A stretch of DNA of 64,000 nt from Bosea sp. PAMC 26642 (lineage in GTDB: Bacteria > Pseudomonadota > Alphaproteobacteria > Rhizobiales > Beijerinckiaceae), in assembly GCF_001562255.1 (NCBI RefSeq), contig NZ_CP014301.1, forward strand, positions 3,596,001 through 3,660,000, written 5' to 3'. Every line of letters begins with the position of its first letter. The first letter of the stretch is position 1. The translations under genes were made by a program, and so were the position numbers. Under the pieces are notes generated by a model. That model did no database searches. It saw nothing but the letters and a program-made list of their open reading frames with translations, and was not told the origin of the DNA. Positions 27,878-37,899 of the stretch are shown one piece after another.

Positions 27878-28468
27878 TCACACCCAGATCGTCTTCGCCG
27901 TCGCCAGCAACCGCGTGCGCTCGGCCAGCCCGTTGCGCCCGCCATTGATCAGCTTCGTCACGGCAGCGATATCGTCTGCATCGGCTGCCGTATCGCACCC
28001 GCGCTCGCGCCAATAGGCAAAGGCTACGGCAAGCGAAATCGCCGGCTCCTTCGCTCGCTCCGGCTCGGCTTCCAGATCGACGCCGATCAGGGCGCCGTAG
28101 CGGCGATAGTTGAACCGGCCGGTGAGCTGGAAGATGCCACGGCCATGGAAGCGCACGCCATCGCCGGCCTGGGTATTGCCGAGATCGCGCCGACCCTCGT
28201 AGCGGGCGAAATAGGCCGTGCCGCCATATTCCACCATCGTGCGGAAACGGTCGGTCTCATGGGCGGCCTGGGCCAGGAAATGGCAGAGGCGCAGCCAGGT
28301 GGAGACGCCGTGCTCGCCCGCCAGTCTGTCGAAATCGGCGGCAATGCCGCTGACGATCGCCGGCCTGCCCATGGGGGCGAGCCGCAGCAATCGCTCCGCC
28401 GTGACCGCGAGGGCGGCCGGTGGCGTTGTCGCTGGGACTGCGGCTGATCCGGCTCCTCGCAGCGACAT
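27878..28468 (-). CDS. Glycoside hydrolase family 19 protein (chitinase/endolysin-like)
   Basis: A 196-residue GH19 domain protein. Family features: LCHFLAQAAHETDRF with the catalytic-type His-Glu, YEGRRDLGNTQAGDG, and the RFHGRGIFQLTGRFNYRRYG block, followed by the KLINGGRNGLAER end. GH19 enzymes cut chitin or, in phage and bacterial lysozyme-like members, peptidoglycan. No signal peptide is visible, which with the small size fits the phage endolysin subgroup, yet no holin or phage gene is next to it. It may be a prophage remnant or a domesticated lysozyme. Start ATG 28468 gives a 25-residue Ala-rich leader of uncertain use. Confidence 0.85.
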   Translation of the reverse strand: MSLRGAGSAAVPATTPPAALAVTAERLLRLAPMGRPAIVSGIAADFDRLAGEHGVSTWLRLCHFLAQAAHETDRFRTMVEYGGTAYFARYEGRRDLGNTQAGDGVRFHGRGIFQLTGRFNYRRYGALIGVDLEAEPERAKEPAISLAVAFAYWRERGCDTAADADDIAAVTKLINGGRNGLAERTRLLATAKTIWV

Positions 28469-28560
28469 GAACGGCCTCCCTGTAAAAGGAAGCCATCATC
28501 GCAGCGGGCGGGAGTACCGGGGATAAGCGCTCGAGTTCGTCCCTCGCGAACGGAGAGGGC

Positions 28561-29118
28561 TCAGCCCTCGACGGCTGTGTACTGCGTCTCGATCGAGGAG
28601 GCATGGGCCTCGTGGTCGAAGCCGTAGATATGAATCGAGATGGCCTCAATCGAGCCGAGATTGCGCATACGATGGATGTTGGGGCCCGAGGGCGACATGC
28701 AGGCGACATAGCCGGCCTGGCGCTCCTGCTCCTCGGTCGCTATGGCGCGGGTCGCATCGATGGCCCGGTACCAGGTCTCGGTAACGGTGCCCGCGACGAC
28801 GCCGAAGCAGCACGAACAATGATGATCATGGATGCAGGTGGTCGCGCCTTCCGCCCAGACGATTGCCCAGACGCTGACCGCATCGTTGCCGGCGAGAAGG
28901 TTGCGTGTATAGCCGCCCGGCTTGCGTTCGAGGGGCAGGCGCTCGACGAGGTCCGGCAGGGCGACGAGCTCGCGCAGGACATTGCGTGCGGCAGCGAGAT
29001 AATCGCGCGAGAGCGTGCCTTCATCCGTCCGCAGGCTGCGCAGCACCGCCCCGCGCCGCTCTTCGTTCAAAACCCCGTGCATACCGCTCTCCCGCGCGAT
29101 CCGATCTGCGCCAAGCAT
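28561..29118 (-). CDS. Cysteine dioxygenase family protein
   Basis: A 185-residue cupin of the type I cysteine dioxygenase family, which oxidises cysteine thiols with non-heme iron and O2 to sulfinates. The arginine that holds the substrate carboxylate is in GGYTRNLL, the two iron-binding His are in IHDHHCSCCFG, where the last Cys aligns with the Cys93 that forms the Cys-Tyr link in mammalian CDO, and the third His is in SGPNIHRMRN. The start is at 29118, or at the internal ATG 29082. It diverges from an Lrp/AsnC regulator with a 148-base gap. Related 3-mercaptopropionate dioxygenases remain an alternative substrate class. Confidence 0.88.
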   Translation of the reverse strand: MLGADRIARESGMHGVLNEERRGAVLRSLRTDEGTLSRDYLAAARNVLRELVALPDLVERLPLERKPGGYTRNLLAGNDAVSVWAIVWAEGATTCIHDHHCSCCFGVVAGTVTETWYRAIDATRAIATEEQERQAGYVACMSPSGPNIHRMRNLGSIEAISIHIYGFDHEAHASSIETQYTAVEG

Positions 29119-29266
29119 AGCAAACCGGCAGGAAACAGGTTTGCGATCTTGCGAAGATATCCGCGCCAGGCGAAATCCATTGCCAAGTTGCAGGAAGAAG
29201 TTAGAAAATTCTCGCGCTCCTATGCTTGTGGGCGATCATCTTGTTCCGAATCTCGCTGGAGGTGCC

Positions 29267-29746
29267 ATGGCTGGATTAGACGCCTTCGACCTTCGCATCC
29301 TGGCGCGGCTCCAGGAGGATGCGAGCCTGCCTCTGGCCCAACTCGCGGAAGCGGTCGGGCTATCGGCGACGCCGTGCTGGCGGCGCGTGCAGAAGCTGGA
29401 AGCGGCGGGCTATATCCGCAAGCGGGTCGCGCTGCTCGACCGTGCCAAGCTCCAGGCCGGCGTCACCGTCTTCATCGCCGTCAAGACGGCGCGGCATTCG
29501 ATGGAATGGCTGGAGCGCTTCCACGCCGCCGTGCACGACCTTCCGGAAATCGTCGATTTCTACCGGATGAGCGGCGAGATCGACTACCTGCTGAAGGCCT
29601 GCGTCTCCGACATCGCGGCCTATGACGCGCTCTACAAGAAGCTGATCTCGCGGATCGATCTCAATGACGTGACCTCGATGTTTGCGATGGAGGAATTGAA
29701 GTCCACCACCGCGATCCCGCTGGGGTTCGCAGAGCAGGGAACCTGA
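29267..29746 (+). CDS. Lrp/AsnC-family transcriptional regulator
   Basis: A 159-residue regulator: N-terminal winged HTH (residues 1-60, LDAFDLRILARLQEDASL, LAEAVGLSATPCWRRVQKLE) and the C-terminal RAM/AsnC ligand domain with MSGEIDYLLKACV. These proteins respond to amino acids. It starts at ATG 29267 with GGAGG upstream. It lies between the divergent cysteine dioxygenase and the downstream PLP enzyme, so control of one or both by a sulfur amino acid is a fair but untested guess. Confidence 0.92.
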   Translation: MAGLDAFDLRILARLQEDASLPLAQLAEAVGLSATPCWRRVQKLEAAGYIRKRVALLDRAKLQAGVTVFIAVKTARHSMEWLERFHAAVHDLPEIVDFYRMSGEIDYLLKACVSDIAAYDALYKKLISRIDLNDVTSMFAMEELKSTTAIPLGFAEQGT

Positions 29747-29843
29747 CGCCCAGCCCGGCCGGTCGGCAGCCTCTTTGGGAGCCGTCACAACACTGAGACA
29801 GCCCAGGGCTACCGCTGCGCGCCACGTCGCAGGAGTAACGAAC

Positions 29844-31139
29844 ATGGCCAGCCCATTCCAGCAAACCAGCCGCCGCGCCCTCTTGCTCGGACTCGGAACC
29901 GTCGCGCTGGCGGCACCGGCTCTCGCGCGCTCCCTGCCGGTATTGCCGGCCTCGAACGCCGGAACCGATGCGAGCTACTGGAACGCCGTGCGCGGCCTCT
30001 ACAGCGTCACGCCCGACATGGTGAACCTCGAGAACGGCTATTGGGGCATCATGGCCGAGCCGGTGAAGGCCGAATACAAGCGGCTGACCGATGTCGTGAA
30101 CTTCGAGAACACGGTTTATGCCCGCACCAGGATCGGCGCCGATCTCGATGCCGTGCGCACCCCGCTCGCCGCCTTCCTCGGCGTGGCCAGGGAGGAGATC
30201 GCGCTGTCGCGCGGGGCGACGGAAGCGCTTCAGGCGCTGATCTCCGGCTACAACAAGCTGAAAGCCGGCGACAGCGTACTCTACGCCGATCTCGACTACG
30301 ACTCGATGCAGTACGCCATGAACTGGCTCAAGGATCGGCGCGGCGTCGATGTCGTGAAGTTCGACATCCCCGAGCCCGCGACGCGCCAGAACGTGCTGGA
30401 TGCCTATGACGCGGCGCTGAAGGCGAACCCGAAGACGAAGCTCCTCCTGCTCACCCATATCAGCCACCGCACCGGGCTGATGATGCCGGTGAAGGAGATC
30501 GCTGCCATGGCCAGGGCTCGCGGCGCCGATGTCATCCTCGATGCCGCCCATAGCTGGGGCCAGGTCGATTTCCAGGCCAAGAATCTGGGCGTCGATTTCA
30601 TCGGCTTCAACCTGCACAAATGGATCGGCGCGCCGCTCGGCGTCGGCATGATCTACATCGCCAAAGACCGCCTCAGCGACATCGATCCCTATATGGCCGA
30701 CGAGGATTTCAAGGCCGACGACATCCGCTCGCGCCTGCATACCGGTACGCCGAACTTCGCCGCCCAACTCGCGGTGCCCGCCGCGCTCGCGCTGCATCAG
30801 GAGATCGGCCCGCAGGCCAAGGAGGCGCGCTACCGCCATCTGCGCAATTACTGGGTCGCCAAGGCGCGCGAACTAAAGGGCGTCGAGATCCAGACCCCCG
30901 ACGATCCGTCGATGGTCGCCGGCATCACCTCCTTCGCGCTCACCGGCAAGCGCTCGGCCGCCGACACCAACGCGATCGTCGCGAGCTTACGCGACCAGCA
31001 CAAGGTCATGACCGTGCGCCGCGGCGGCGTCGCCAAAGGCAACACGATCCGCATCTCGCCGGCGCCCTATCTGACGGAAGCCGATTTCGATCGCTTCATC
31101 GCGGCGCTGGCGGTGGTCTCGGGCAACCGCGCGGGGTGA
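29844..31139 (+). CDS. Tat-exported class V aminotransferase-like PLP enzyme
   Basis: A 431-residue enzyme whose N-terminus (residues 1-30) is a twin-arginine signal: TSRRALLLGLGTVAL followed by APALA, a good cleavage site. The body is a class V aminotransferase fold related to isopenicillin-N epimerase and cysteine desulfurase. PLP contacts are visible: LSRGATEALQ, DAAHSWGQVD, and the Schiff-base lysine in GFNLHKWIGAPLG (Lys259). Export of a folded PLP enzyme is unusual but recurrent in proteobacteria. The reaction is unknown; neighbours (Lrp regulator, cysteine dioxygenase) hint at sulfur amino-acid handling. ATG 29844 follows AGGAG; it is 97 bases behind the regulator. Confidence 0.88.
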   Translation: MASPFQQTSRRALLLGLGTVALAAPALARSLPVLPASNAGTDASYWNAVRGLYSVTPDMVNLENGYWGIMAEPVKAEYKRLTDVVNFENTVYARTRIGADLDAVRTPLAAFLGVAREEIALSRGATEALQALISGYNKLKAGDSVLYADLDYDSMQYAMNWLKDRRGVDVVKFDIPEPATRQNVLDAYDAALKANPKTKLLLLTHISHRTGLMMPVKEIAAMARARGADVILDAAHSWGQVDFQAKNLGVDFIGFNLHKWIGAPLGVGMIYIAKDRLSDIDPYMADEDFKADDIRSRLHTGTPNFAAQLAVPAALALHQEIGPQAKEARYRHLRNYWVAKARELKGVEIQTPDDPSMVAGITSFALTGKRSAADTNAIVASLRDQHKVMTVRRGGVAKGNTIRISPAPYLTEADFDRFIAALAVVSGNRAG

Positions 31140-31147
31140 GGCGGACG

Positions 31148-31522
31148 TCAGCCGCCGAGATCGAAGGGGGCTGACAACCTCAAAAGATCGGCGGCGGCGC
31201 GCAGTCGCCGATCGCGCGTCCAGAGCCGAGCGTCGGCAAGTCGAGCCGACGCCAGAAGATGCACATCGACGTAGCCGATGCCGAGACCATAGAGTTTTTT
31301 GCCCTCGATCAGCGCCAAGACTTCCTCATGCGTGGCGACTGCCGCCTGTGGGAAACTCTCCAGCAGCCCGATCATGGCAGCGCGGCGGGCTATCGAGCCG
31401 AGCGCCACTTCCGCGACGACAAACGGGTGCATGAGCACTCGCCGATCGGACAGAAGTTGCTCAAGGCGTGGCTCGCGACGGCGCAGGTGGTCGATCCAGA
31501 CCGAGGCATCAAGCAGGATCAC
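31148..31522 (-). CDS. vapC: VapC PIN-domain toxin
   Basis: A 124-residue PIN-domain RNase of the VapC family. All four acidic active-site residues are present: Asp5 (MILLDASVWID), Glu38 (FVVAEVALG), Asp86 (GYVDVHLLAS) and Asp104 (LWTRDRRL). Start is GTG at 31522, overlapping the VapB stop as GTGA, so translation is coupled to the antitoxin. VapC toxins cut tRNA or rRNA; the target here is not known. Confidence 0.92.
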   Translation of the reverse strand: MILLDASVWIDHLRRREPRLEQLLSDRRVLMHPFVVAEVALGSIARRAAMIGLLESFPQAAVATHEEVLALIEGKKLYGLGIGYVDVHLLASARLADARLWTRDRRLRAAADLLRLSAPFDLGG

Positions 31523-31716
31523 GCTGCGGGCAGACGCCTGCGCGGTGCGGCTGTCGCGTCGGGATCGGTGCCGCCGAGTTTGATAGCGCGCTTCATCGCT
31601 TCGCGCTGGACCAGGGCTGTCAGCGCTTCGCGCAGCAATGCCGAGCGCTCAGTGATCCCCGTGTAGAACTGCGCCTGTTCGACGAGCTTGTCGTCCAGTG
31701 TCACGGTCGTGCGCAT
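31519..31716 (-). CDS. vapB: VapB ribbon-helix-helix antitoxin
   Basis: A 65-residue antitoxin with the short ribbon-helix-helix start MRTTVTLDDKLVEQAQ, then TERSALLREALTALVQREA, and a basic/proline tail (about 45-65) that would bind and block VapC. It precedes vapC and overlaps it by four bases. A perfect inverted repeat 32 bases upstream is the likely operator. Confidence 0.9.
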   Translation of the reverse strand: MRTTVTLDDKLVEQAQFYTGITERSALLREALTALVQREAMKRAIKLGGTDPDATAAPRRRLPAA

Positions 31717-31747
31717 CCGGATGCCTCCTCTTGAAGCACCAGATATA

Positions 31748-31761
31748 GCATCACATGATGC
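31748..31761 (-). promoter_or_regulatory. vapBC operator (perfect inverted repeat)
   Basis: GCATCA-CA-TGATGC, an exact 14-bp palindrome, 32 bases upstream of the vapB ATG and flanked on both sides by ATAT-rich sequence. This is the expected place for VapB or VapBC to bind and repress. Binding is inferred. Confidence 0.55.
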
Positions 31762-31788
31762 AGATATCCATGACCTTGTGTCTTGGCC

Positions 31789-33411
31789 TTACGCCTTCGC
31801 GACTTTCTGGTAGTCCTTGATGTCGGAGAAGGTGACCTCCGGTGACCGTTCCGCGTCGTATTTCAGCGTGAACTGGCTGGACGCCATGAAGACCGGGTCG
31901 CCGTCGAGATCGTCGGCCATCGAAGACGGCTTCAGCCCGACGAACTTCTGCAGAGCGAGCTTGTCGTCGCTGGAAACCCAGCGCGCGATCGCGAACTGGC
32001 AGGGCTCGAAATCGACGGGCAGCGAATACTCCGCCTCCATCCGCTCCTTGAGCACATCGAGCTGCAGCGCGCCGACGACGCCGACGATCGCCGGCGCGCC
32101 GTCATGGGGCAGGAAGATTTGGACGACGCCCTCCTCGGCCATCTGCTGCAGGGCCTCGCGCAGCTTCTTGGCCTTCATCGCGTCCTTCAGTTTGACGCGG
32201 CGCAGGATCTCCGGCGCGAAGCTCGGCACGCCCTTGAAGACGATGTCCTCGCCCTCGGTCAGCGTGTCGCCGATGCGTAAGGTTCCGTGGTTGGGCAGGC
32301 CGACGATATCGCCGGCATAGGCCTCCTCGGCGATCGAGCGATCACGGGCGAAGAAGAACTGCGGCGCGTTCAGCGGCATCGGCTTGCCGGTGCGCACCAG
32401 TTTCGCCTTCATGCCGCGCGAGAGCTTGCCTGAACAGACGCGCATGAAGGCGATGCGGTCGCGGTGATTGGGGTCCATGTTCGCCTGGATCTTGAAGACG
32501 AAGCCGGTCATTTTCGGTTCGCCGGACTCGATCGTGCGCTTGTCGGCGACCTGCGCGCGCGGGCTGGGCGCGAGTGCCCCCAGCGCGTCGATCAGGTCGC
32601 GCACGCCGTAATCGCGCAGCGCAGCGCCGAAATAGAGCGGCGTCAGGTGGCCCTCGCGAAAGGATTCCAGATCGAAGGGCTTCAACCCCTCGCTGGCAAG
32701 GAAGACCTCCTCGCGCCAAGTTTCGGCCGCGCCATGGGGCAGCAATTCGTCGAAGAGCTTGTCGTCCGGACCGGAGACGGCGAGATCCTGCGCGCTCTCG
32801 TCGCCCTTCTGGTTGCGCCGGAAGGTGTTGGCCTTGAGGTCGTAGGTGCCGACGAATTCGCGTCCGCGCCCGACCGGCCAGGTCATCGGCGCGACGTCGA
32901 GCGCCAGGGTGGTCTCGATCTCGTTGACGAGGTCGAACAGGTCGCGCGTCTCGCGATCGACCTTGTTGATGAAAGTGACGATCGGAATATCGCGCAGGCG
33001 GCAGACCTCGAACAGCTTCTTGGTGCGCGCCTCGATACCCTTGGCCGCGTCGATGACCATCACGGCCGAGTCGACCGCCGTCAGGGTGCGATAGGTGTCT
33101 TCCGAGAAGTCCTCGTGGCCCGGCGTATCCAACAGGTTGAAGACGTGCCCGCCATACTCGAAGGTCATCACCGAGGTCACGACCGAGATGCCGCGCTGGC
33201 GCTCGATCTTCATCCAGTCGGACGAGGTCTGGCGCCGGCCTGCCTTGGCGCGGACCTCGCCTGCGAGCTGGATCGCACCGCCGAAATAGAGCAGCTTTTC
33301 GGTCAGCGTGGTCTTGCCGGCGTCGGGGTGCGAGATGATGGCGAAGGTGCGCCGGCGCGCGTGCGGAGCGCCGGTCGGGGCCGCGTCGTCTGAAGTCGGA
33401 TGGTCGGTCAT
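31789..33411 (-). CDS. prfC: Peptide chain release factor 3
   Basis: A 540-residue translational GTPase that removes RF1/RF2 from the ribosome. G-domain motifs: G1 SHPDAGKTTLTE, G2 QRGISVVTSV, G3 DTPGHEDFSEDTYRTL, G4 FINKVDRE. Domain 2 and the C-terminal RF3 domain (PNHGTLRIGDTLTEGE, FAPEILRRV) follow. Normal length. Monocistronic, divergent from the chemotaxis receptor. Confidence 0.96.
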   Translation of the reverse strand: MTDHPTSDDAAPTGAPHARRRTFAIISHPDAGKTTLTEKLLYFGGAIQLAGEVRAKAGRRQTSSDWMKIERQRGISVVTSVMTFEYGGHVFNLLDTPGHEDFSEDTYRTLTAVDSAVMVIDAAKGIEARTKKLFEVCRLRDIPIVTFINKVDRETRDLFDLVNEIETTLALDVAPMTWPVGRGREFVGTYDLKANTFRRNQKGDESAQDLAVSGPDDKLFDELLPHGAAETWREEVFLASEGLKPFDLESFREGHLTPLYFGAALRDYGVRDLIDALGALAPSPRAQVADKRTIESGEPKMTGFVFKIQANMDPNHRDRIAFMRVCSGKLSRGMKAKLVRTGKPMPLNAPQFFFARDRSIAEEAYAGDIVGLPNHGTLRIGDTLTEGEDIVFKGVPSFAPEILRRVKLKDAMKAKKLREALQQMAEEGVVQIFLPHDGAPAIVGVVGALQLDVLKERMEAEYSLPVDFEPCQFAIARWVSSDDKLALQKFVGLKPSSMADDLDGDPVFMASSQFTLKYDAERSPEVTFSDIKDYQKVAKA

Positions 33412-33554
33412 GGCCGGTGTGAAGACAGGATGGCACGCACGAAGTCAATCGCCGCCGCCCTGACACCAGGGACCGGATCGGCCAATTCCCGCGAAACCGC
33501 GAATTAACCGGTTCCGGTCAATATACGTGCTCGAAACTGGACCTTCGGCGAAAG

Positions 33555-35246
33555 ATGCGTTTGCGAATGTTTGGCCTCCGCAAGATTTCCAGCCAGATAT
33601 TCGGCGCCTTCGCTCTGCTGACCGCCTGCATGATCCTGACGATCGGTCTGGGCGTCTACACGCTTGAGCGCTACGCGCGGACGACGGACGAGATGGCCTT
33701 CGCCTCGCGAAGGGTGCTCGCGGCCGAGCGCATGAACGGACTCGTCAATGCCGCCGTGATGGAGTCGCGCGGCATCTATATGAGCGCGGACATCAAGGCG
33801 GCCGAGCAGTTCATCGAACCGCTTCAGGGGCGGCTGGAAGAGATGCGCGTGCTGCTCGCCGAATGGCGCGCGCACAGTTGGGGCAACTCCGCCAACTTTG
33901 CCGTGGTGGCGAAGCAGATCGAGGCCTTCATCGGCTTTCGGGAGGAACTGATCCAGCTCGCCCTGCGGGCAGGCCCGATGGCGGCGCGTGCGCGCGGCGA
34001 CGATGATGGCCCCCGCGCCAACAGACAGGCGCTGAACCATGCGTTGGTGGGCGTCGCCGACGTCGCCGACAAGGACAGCATGGCGATCGACCGCGAGCGC
34101 CTGGAACTGCAAGCCGAGAGCGGTTGGCAGCAGGCGCTGGGCGTGGTCGTGCTGATGTCGCTGGGCCTCGCAATGTCGCTGCTCGTAGTTCATCGGGGCG
34201 TCCTGCGGCCTCTGCGCCAGTTGTCGGGAGCGATGCGACGCCTCGCACGGGCCCAGCCGGTCGATGATGTGCCCTGGGCCATGCGGAAGGACGAGATCGG
34301 GGATATGGCGCGCGCCGTGCTCGTCTTCCGCGAGAATGCGAAGCTGCGCGAGACGATGGAGGGAGAGGCGCGCGACAGGCAGGCCGCCAGCGCCAGGCGC
34401 CACGCCCGGCTCGAACAGCTCATCGCAGATTTCGATGCGCAGGTGGACAGCACACTGGAAACGGTACGCATCAGCGCTGGAGACATGGAAACCACCGCTC
34501 ACAGGCTGGCCGACATCGCTGCGCAGACCACGGGGCGCACGCGCGTCGTGCGCGGCGCGGCGCTGGATGCATCGAGCAATGTGCGCTCGGTCGCGGCCGC
34601 CTGCGACGAGCTGTCGCGCTCGATCGCGGAGATCGCGGAAAGGGTCGGCGACAGCAACGCCGTCGTCGGCAAGGCAGCAGAGGATGCGCAGGCGGCAAGC
34701 CGCAACATCGGCAACCTCTCGGATGCGGCCGGCCGGATCAGTCAGGTCGTCCAGCTCATCCGCGATATCGCGGCCCAGACCAACCTGCTGGCACTCAACG
34801 CCACTATCGAAGCGGCGCGCGCTGGCGAGGCCGGGCGCGGGTTCAGCGTCGTCGCCGGCGAAGTGAAGCTGCTTGCCCACCGGACCGCGCAAGCGACCGA
34901 CGAGATCACCGCCCAGATCGCCGCCTTCGAAGGCGAGACGCAGCAGGCGGTTCTCGCGATCACCACCGTCGCAGGCGTCATGGCGGACGTCTCGCGCCAT
35001 ACGGTCGCGATCGCCGGAGCGACGGCACAGCAGATGGTCGCAACGTCCGAAATCGCGCAGAGCGCTCAGGCGACGGCGACAGGTACCTCCGGCGTCGCCG
35101 AGCAGATGGAGGACATGGAGGCCGCAACGGATACGACGATGACCTCGATTGACCATGTCCTGTCGACAGCCGGCACGCTTGCCCGCGAAGCCCGGACGCT
35201 GCGCAGCGGCGTCGAGGCCTTCTTCGCCGACGTGAAGGCGGCCTGA
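33555..35246 (+). CDS. Methyl-accepting chemotaxis protein
   Basis: A 563-residue chemoreceptor with TM1 at about residues 14-36, a periplasmic four-helix ligand domain of about 150 residues, TM2 at about 194-214, a HAMP domain (about 215-265), and a C-terminal signalling domain. The hairpin tip that contacts CheA and CheW is present as [20 protein letters not shown] (about residues 410-430). The signalling domain has the short, 36-heptad-like length common in alphaproteobacteria; the ligand is unknown. Starts ATG 33555 or 33567. No che genes are adjacent. Confidence 0.92.
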   Translation: MRLRMFGLRKISSQIFGAFALLTACMILTIGLGVYTLERYARTTDEMAFASRRVLAAERMNGLVNAAVMESRGIYMSADIKAAEQFIEPLQGRLEEMRVLLAEWRAHSWGNSANFAVVAKQIEAFIGFREELIQLALRAGPMAARARGDDDGPRANRQALNHALVGVADVADKDSMAIDRERLELQAESGWQQALGVVVLMSLGLAMSLLVVHRGVLRPLRQLSGAMRRLARAQPVDDVPWAMRKDEIGDMARAVLVFRENAKLRETMEGEARDRQAASARRHARLEQLIADFDAQVDSTLETVRISAGDMETTAHRLADIAAQTTGRTRVVRGAALDASSNVRSVAAACDELSRSIAEIAERVGDSNAVVGKAAEDAQAASRNIGNLSDAAGRISQVVQLIRDIAAQTNLLALNATIEAARAGEAGRGFSVVAGEVKLLAHRTAQATDEITAQIAAFEGETQQAVLAITTVAGVMADVSRHTVAIAGATAQQMVATSEIAQSAQATATGTSGVAEQMEDMEAATDTTMTSIDHVLSTAGTLAREARTLRSGVEAFFADVKAA

Positions 35247-35252
35247 ACGCCC

Positions 35253-36025
35253 TCAGTTCTTCAACCGGTAGCCCGTCCGGAAAATCCAGCCGACTGCCGC
35301 GATGCAGGCGAACAGGAAGAATAGCGTCATGCCCAGGCTGACCGCGACGCCGACATCGGCGATGCCATAGAAGCTCCAGCGAAAGCCGCTGATCAGGTAG
35401 ACCACCGGATTGAACAGCGCGACCTTCTGCCAGAACGGCGGTAGCATGGCGATCGAATAGAACGACCCGCCAAGGAAGGCGAGTGGCGTCACGATCAGCA
35501 GCGGCACCACCTGCAGCTTCTCGAAACCGTCCGCCCAGATGCCGATGATGAACCCGAACAGGCTGAAGGTCGCTGCCGTCAGCACCAGGAACAGCAGCAT
35601 CCAGAACGGATGCTCGATCCGCAGCGGCACGAACAGCATCGCCGTCGCCAGAATGATCAGCCCGAGCAGGACCGATTTCGACGCCGCCGCCCCGACATAG
35701 GCTATCACCGCCTCCCACCACGCCACCGGCGCGGAAAGCAGTTCGTAGATCGTCCCGGTAAACTTCGGGAAATAGATCGCGAAGGAGGCGTTGGCGATGC
35801 TCTGCGTCAACAGCGAGAGCATGATCAGCCCCGGCACGATGAAGGCGCCATAGGCGACACCGTCGATCGCCTGCATGCGCGACCCGATCGCCGCGCCGAA
35901 GACGACGAAGTAGAGCGAAGTCGAGATCACCGGCGAAAGGATGCTCTGCATCGGCGTCCGCCAGGTCCGTGCCATCTCGAAAAGGTAGATCGCGCGGATC
36001 GCGTGCCAGTTCATGGTCGGGACAC

Positions 36026-36029
<4 letters not shown>
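35253..36029 (-). CDS. ABC-2 type transporter permease
   Basis: A 258-residue permease with six TM segments of the ABC-2 (DrrB/NodJ-like) family, pairing with the ATPase encoded just upstream on the same strand. Opening [22 protein letters not shown] and the region [19 protein letters not shown] are typical of ABC-2 exporters. It overlaps the ATPase stop by ATGA (36026-36029). Start 36029, or the internal ATG 36014. The exported substrate is not readable; drug or lipid/polysaccharide export is usual. Confidence 0.92.
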
Positions 36030-36961
<932 letters not shown>

Positions 36962-37059
36962 ATAGGACTGTTGGCTCGACGATGCGATGACGCATCCATG
37001 CGCGGGGCGCGTGTCGGAACAAGCGCAGGCGCCCGTCAGCGAACGTCAGCAATCAGACA

Positions 37060-37086
37060 TGAAAATGGCCGGGAGGACCCGGCCAT
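37060..37086 (-). terminator. Terminator behind the 24-residue peptide gene
   Basis: A perfect nine-base-pair stem (arms 37065-37073 and 37078-37086) with a four-base loop, followed on the minus strand by TTTTC. It begins 26 bases after the stop of the small gene at 37112-37186, and supports that gene as a real short transcript. Confidence 0.75.
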
Positions 37087-37111
37087 GATCGACGTTCCGA
37101 TATCGACGTGC

Positions 37112-37186
37112 TCAGCGCATGAAGAACCAGAGCAGGATGATGAGCGGGATCGGCACGCCGAGCAGCCACAAAGCAATTGAACGCAT
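37112..37186 (-). CDS. 24-residue hydrophobic membrane peptide
   Basis: ATG at 37186 to TGA at 37112 encodes 24 residues: MRSIALWLLG, then VPIPLIILLWFF and a final MR. It is one TM helix with arginines at each end, a pattern of genuine bacterial small membrane proteins. The gene is followed by a strong hairpin terminator and preceded by GGGG nine bases before the ATG (a weak ribosome site). I have a sense of near-identical peptides in other Hyphomicrobiales, which I cannot check here. Function unknown. Confidence 0.65.
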   Translation of the reverse strand: MRSIALWLLGVPIPLIILLWFFMR

Positions 37187-37235
37187 TGGAAAAACCCCGA
37201 TTTGGACGATGATGCGGGGGCAACGCCGTGTCGCC

Positions 37236-37892
37236 TTAAAAAGTTCCGGCGCCCTGCGGAGCCCCCGCAGCCTCCTCGACGCTCGGGTGCCAAAGCGGAT
37301 TGTAGCCGCTTCGCAATGCTGCGAGGCTCGTGGGCGGGGTCAGAACAGAAACGACGCCGTCGGGCCGAGGCTGACGCGAAACATAGCCCGCAGGCGACCA
37401 GACGAACGCCGCGTCTCCTCTGAGAGCCAGCCAGGTGTCCGGCGCGGACTCGATCATCGCCCCATCCGGCAGATCGCGCGCAGCCAGGCGATGCAGGCGT
37501 TTGACCCGTCCGTTGCGGCGCTCGCCGTCGAGTATCCGGTCGATCTCCGGAAAGAGCGGTGTTTCGCGCCGGCCTAGCCCCGCCACGAGGGCCGCGCGAT
37601 AGGCGAGCGCGTCGGTGCGACGGCACTCCATGCAGGGCCTGTGCCCTGCCGCCAGTGCGGTGACCTCGTCGCAAAAGAACAGCTCCGTATAGCCGCTGCC
37701 CCAGATCGACTGGCGCCGCCGGCCCTTGAAAGCGAGCACACAGCAAAGCCATTGCCGGCCGGCATGAATCCGTGACGGTAAGGCCCGCGTCGCCGGGTCG
37801 TGAAACCGTCCGCCGCGATTGCCGAACAACAGGCCGCGCGCGGCGTACGCCGCCAGCGTGCCGTCCGGACGGACGCGGTTGGGCAGGGTCAT
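37236..37892 (-). CDS. Conserved unknown protein (218 aa) with CMECRR motif
   Basis: A 218-residue soluble protein I cannot name functionally. It begins MTLPNRVRPDGTLAA and has strongly conserved-looking blocks: RGLLFGNRGGRFHDPATRAL, RQWLCCVLAFKGRRR, YTELFFCDEVTALAAGHRP, then CMECRR. The CC and CxxC pairs and the invariant acid/histidine residues could bind metal. Homologues in other proteobacteria are usually annotated as hypothetical. ATG 37892 is chosen because the longer frame to 38081 runs back into the neighbouring gene and is low-complexity. Confidence 0.78.
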   Translation of the reverse strand: MTLPNRVRPDGTLAAYAARGLLFGNRGGRFHDPATRALPSRIHAGRQWLCCVLAFKGRRRQSIWGSGYTELFFCDEVTALAAGHRPCMECRRTDALAYRAALVAGLGRRETPLFPEIDRILDGERRNGRVKRLHRLAARDLPDGAMIESAPDTWLALRGDAAFVWSPAGYVSRQPRPDGVVSVLTPPTSLAALRSGYNPLWHPSVEEAAGAPQGAGTF

Positions 37893-37899
37893 AGCGGGA

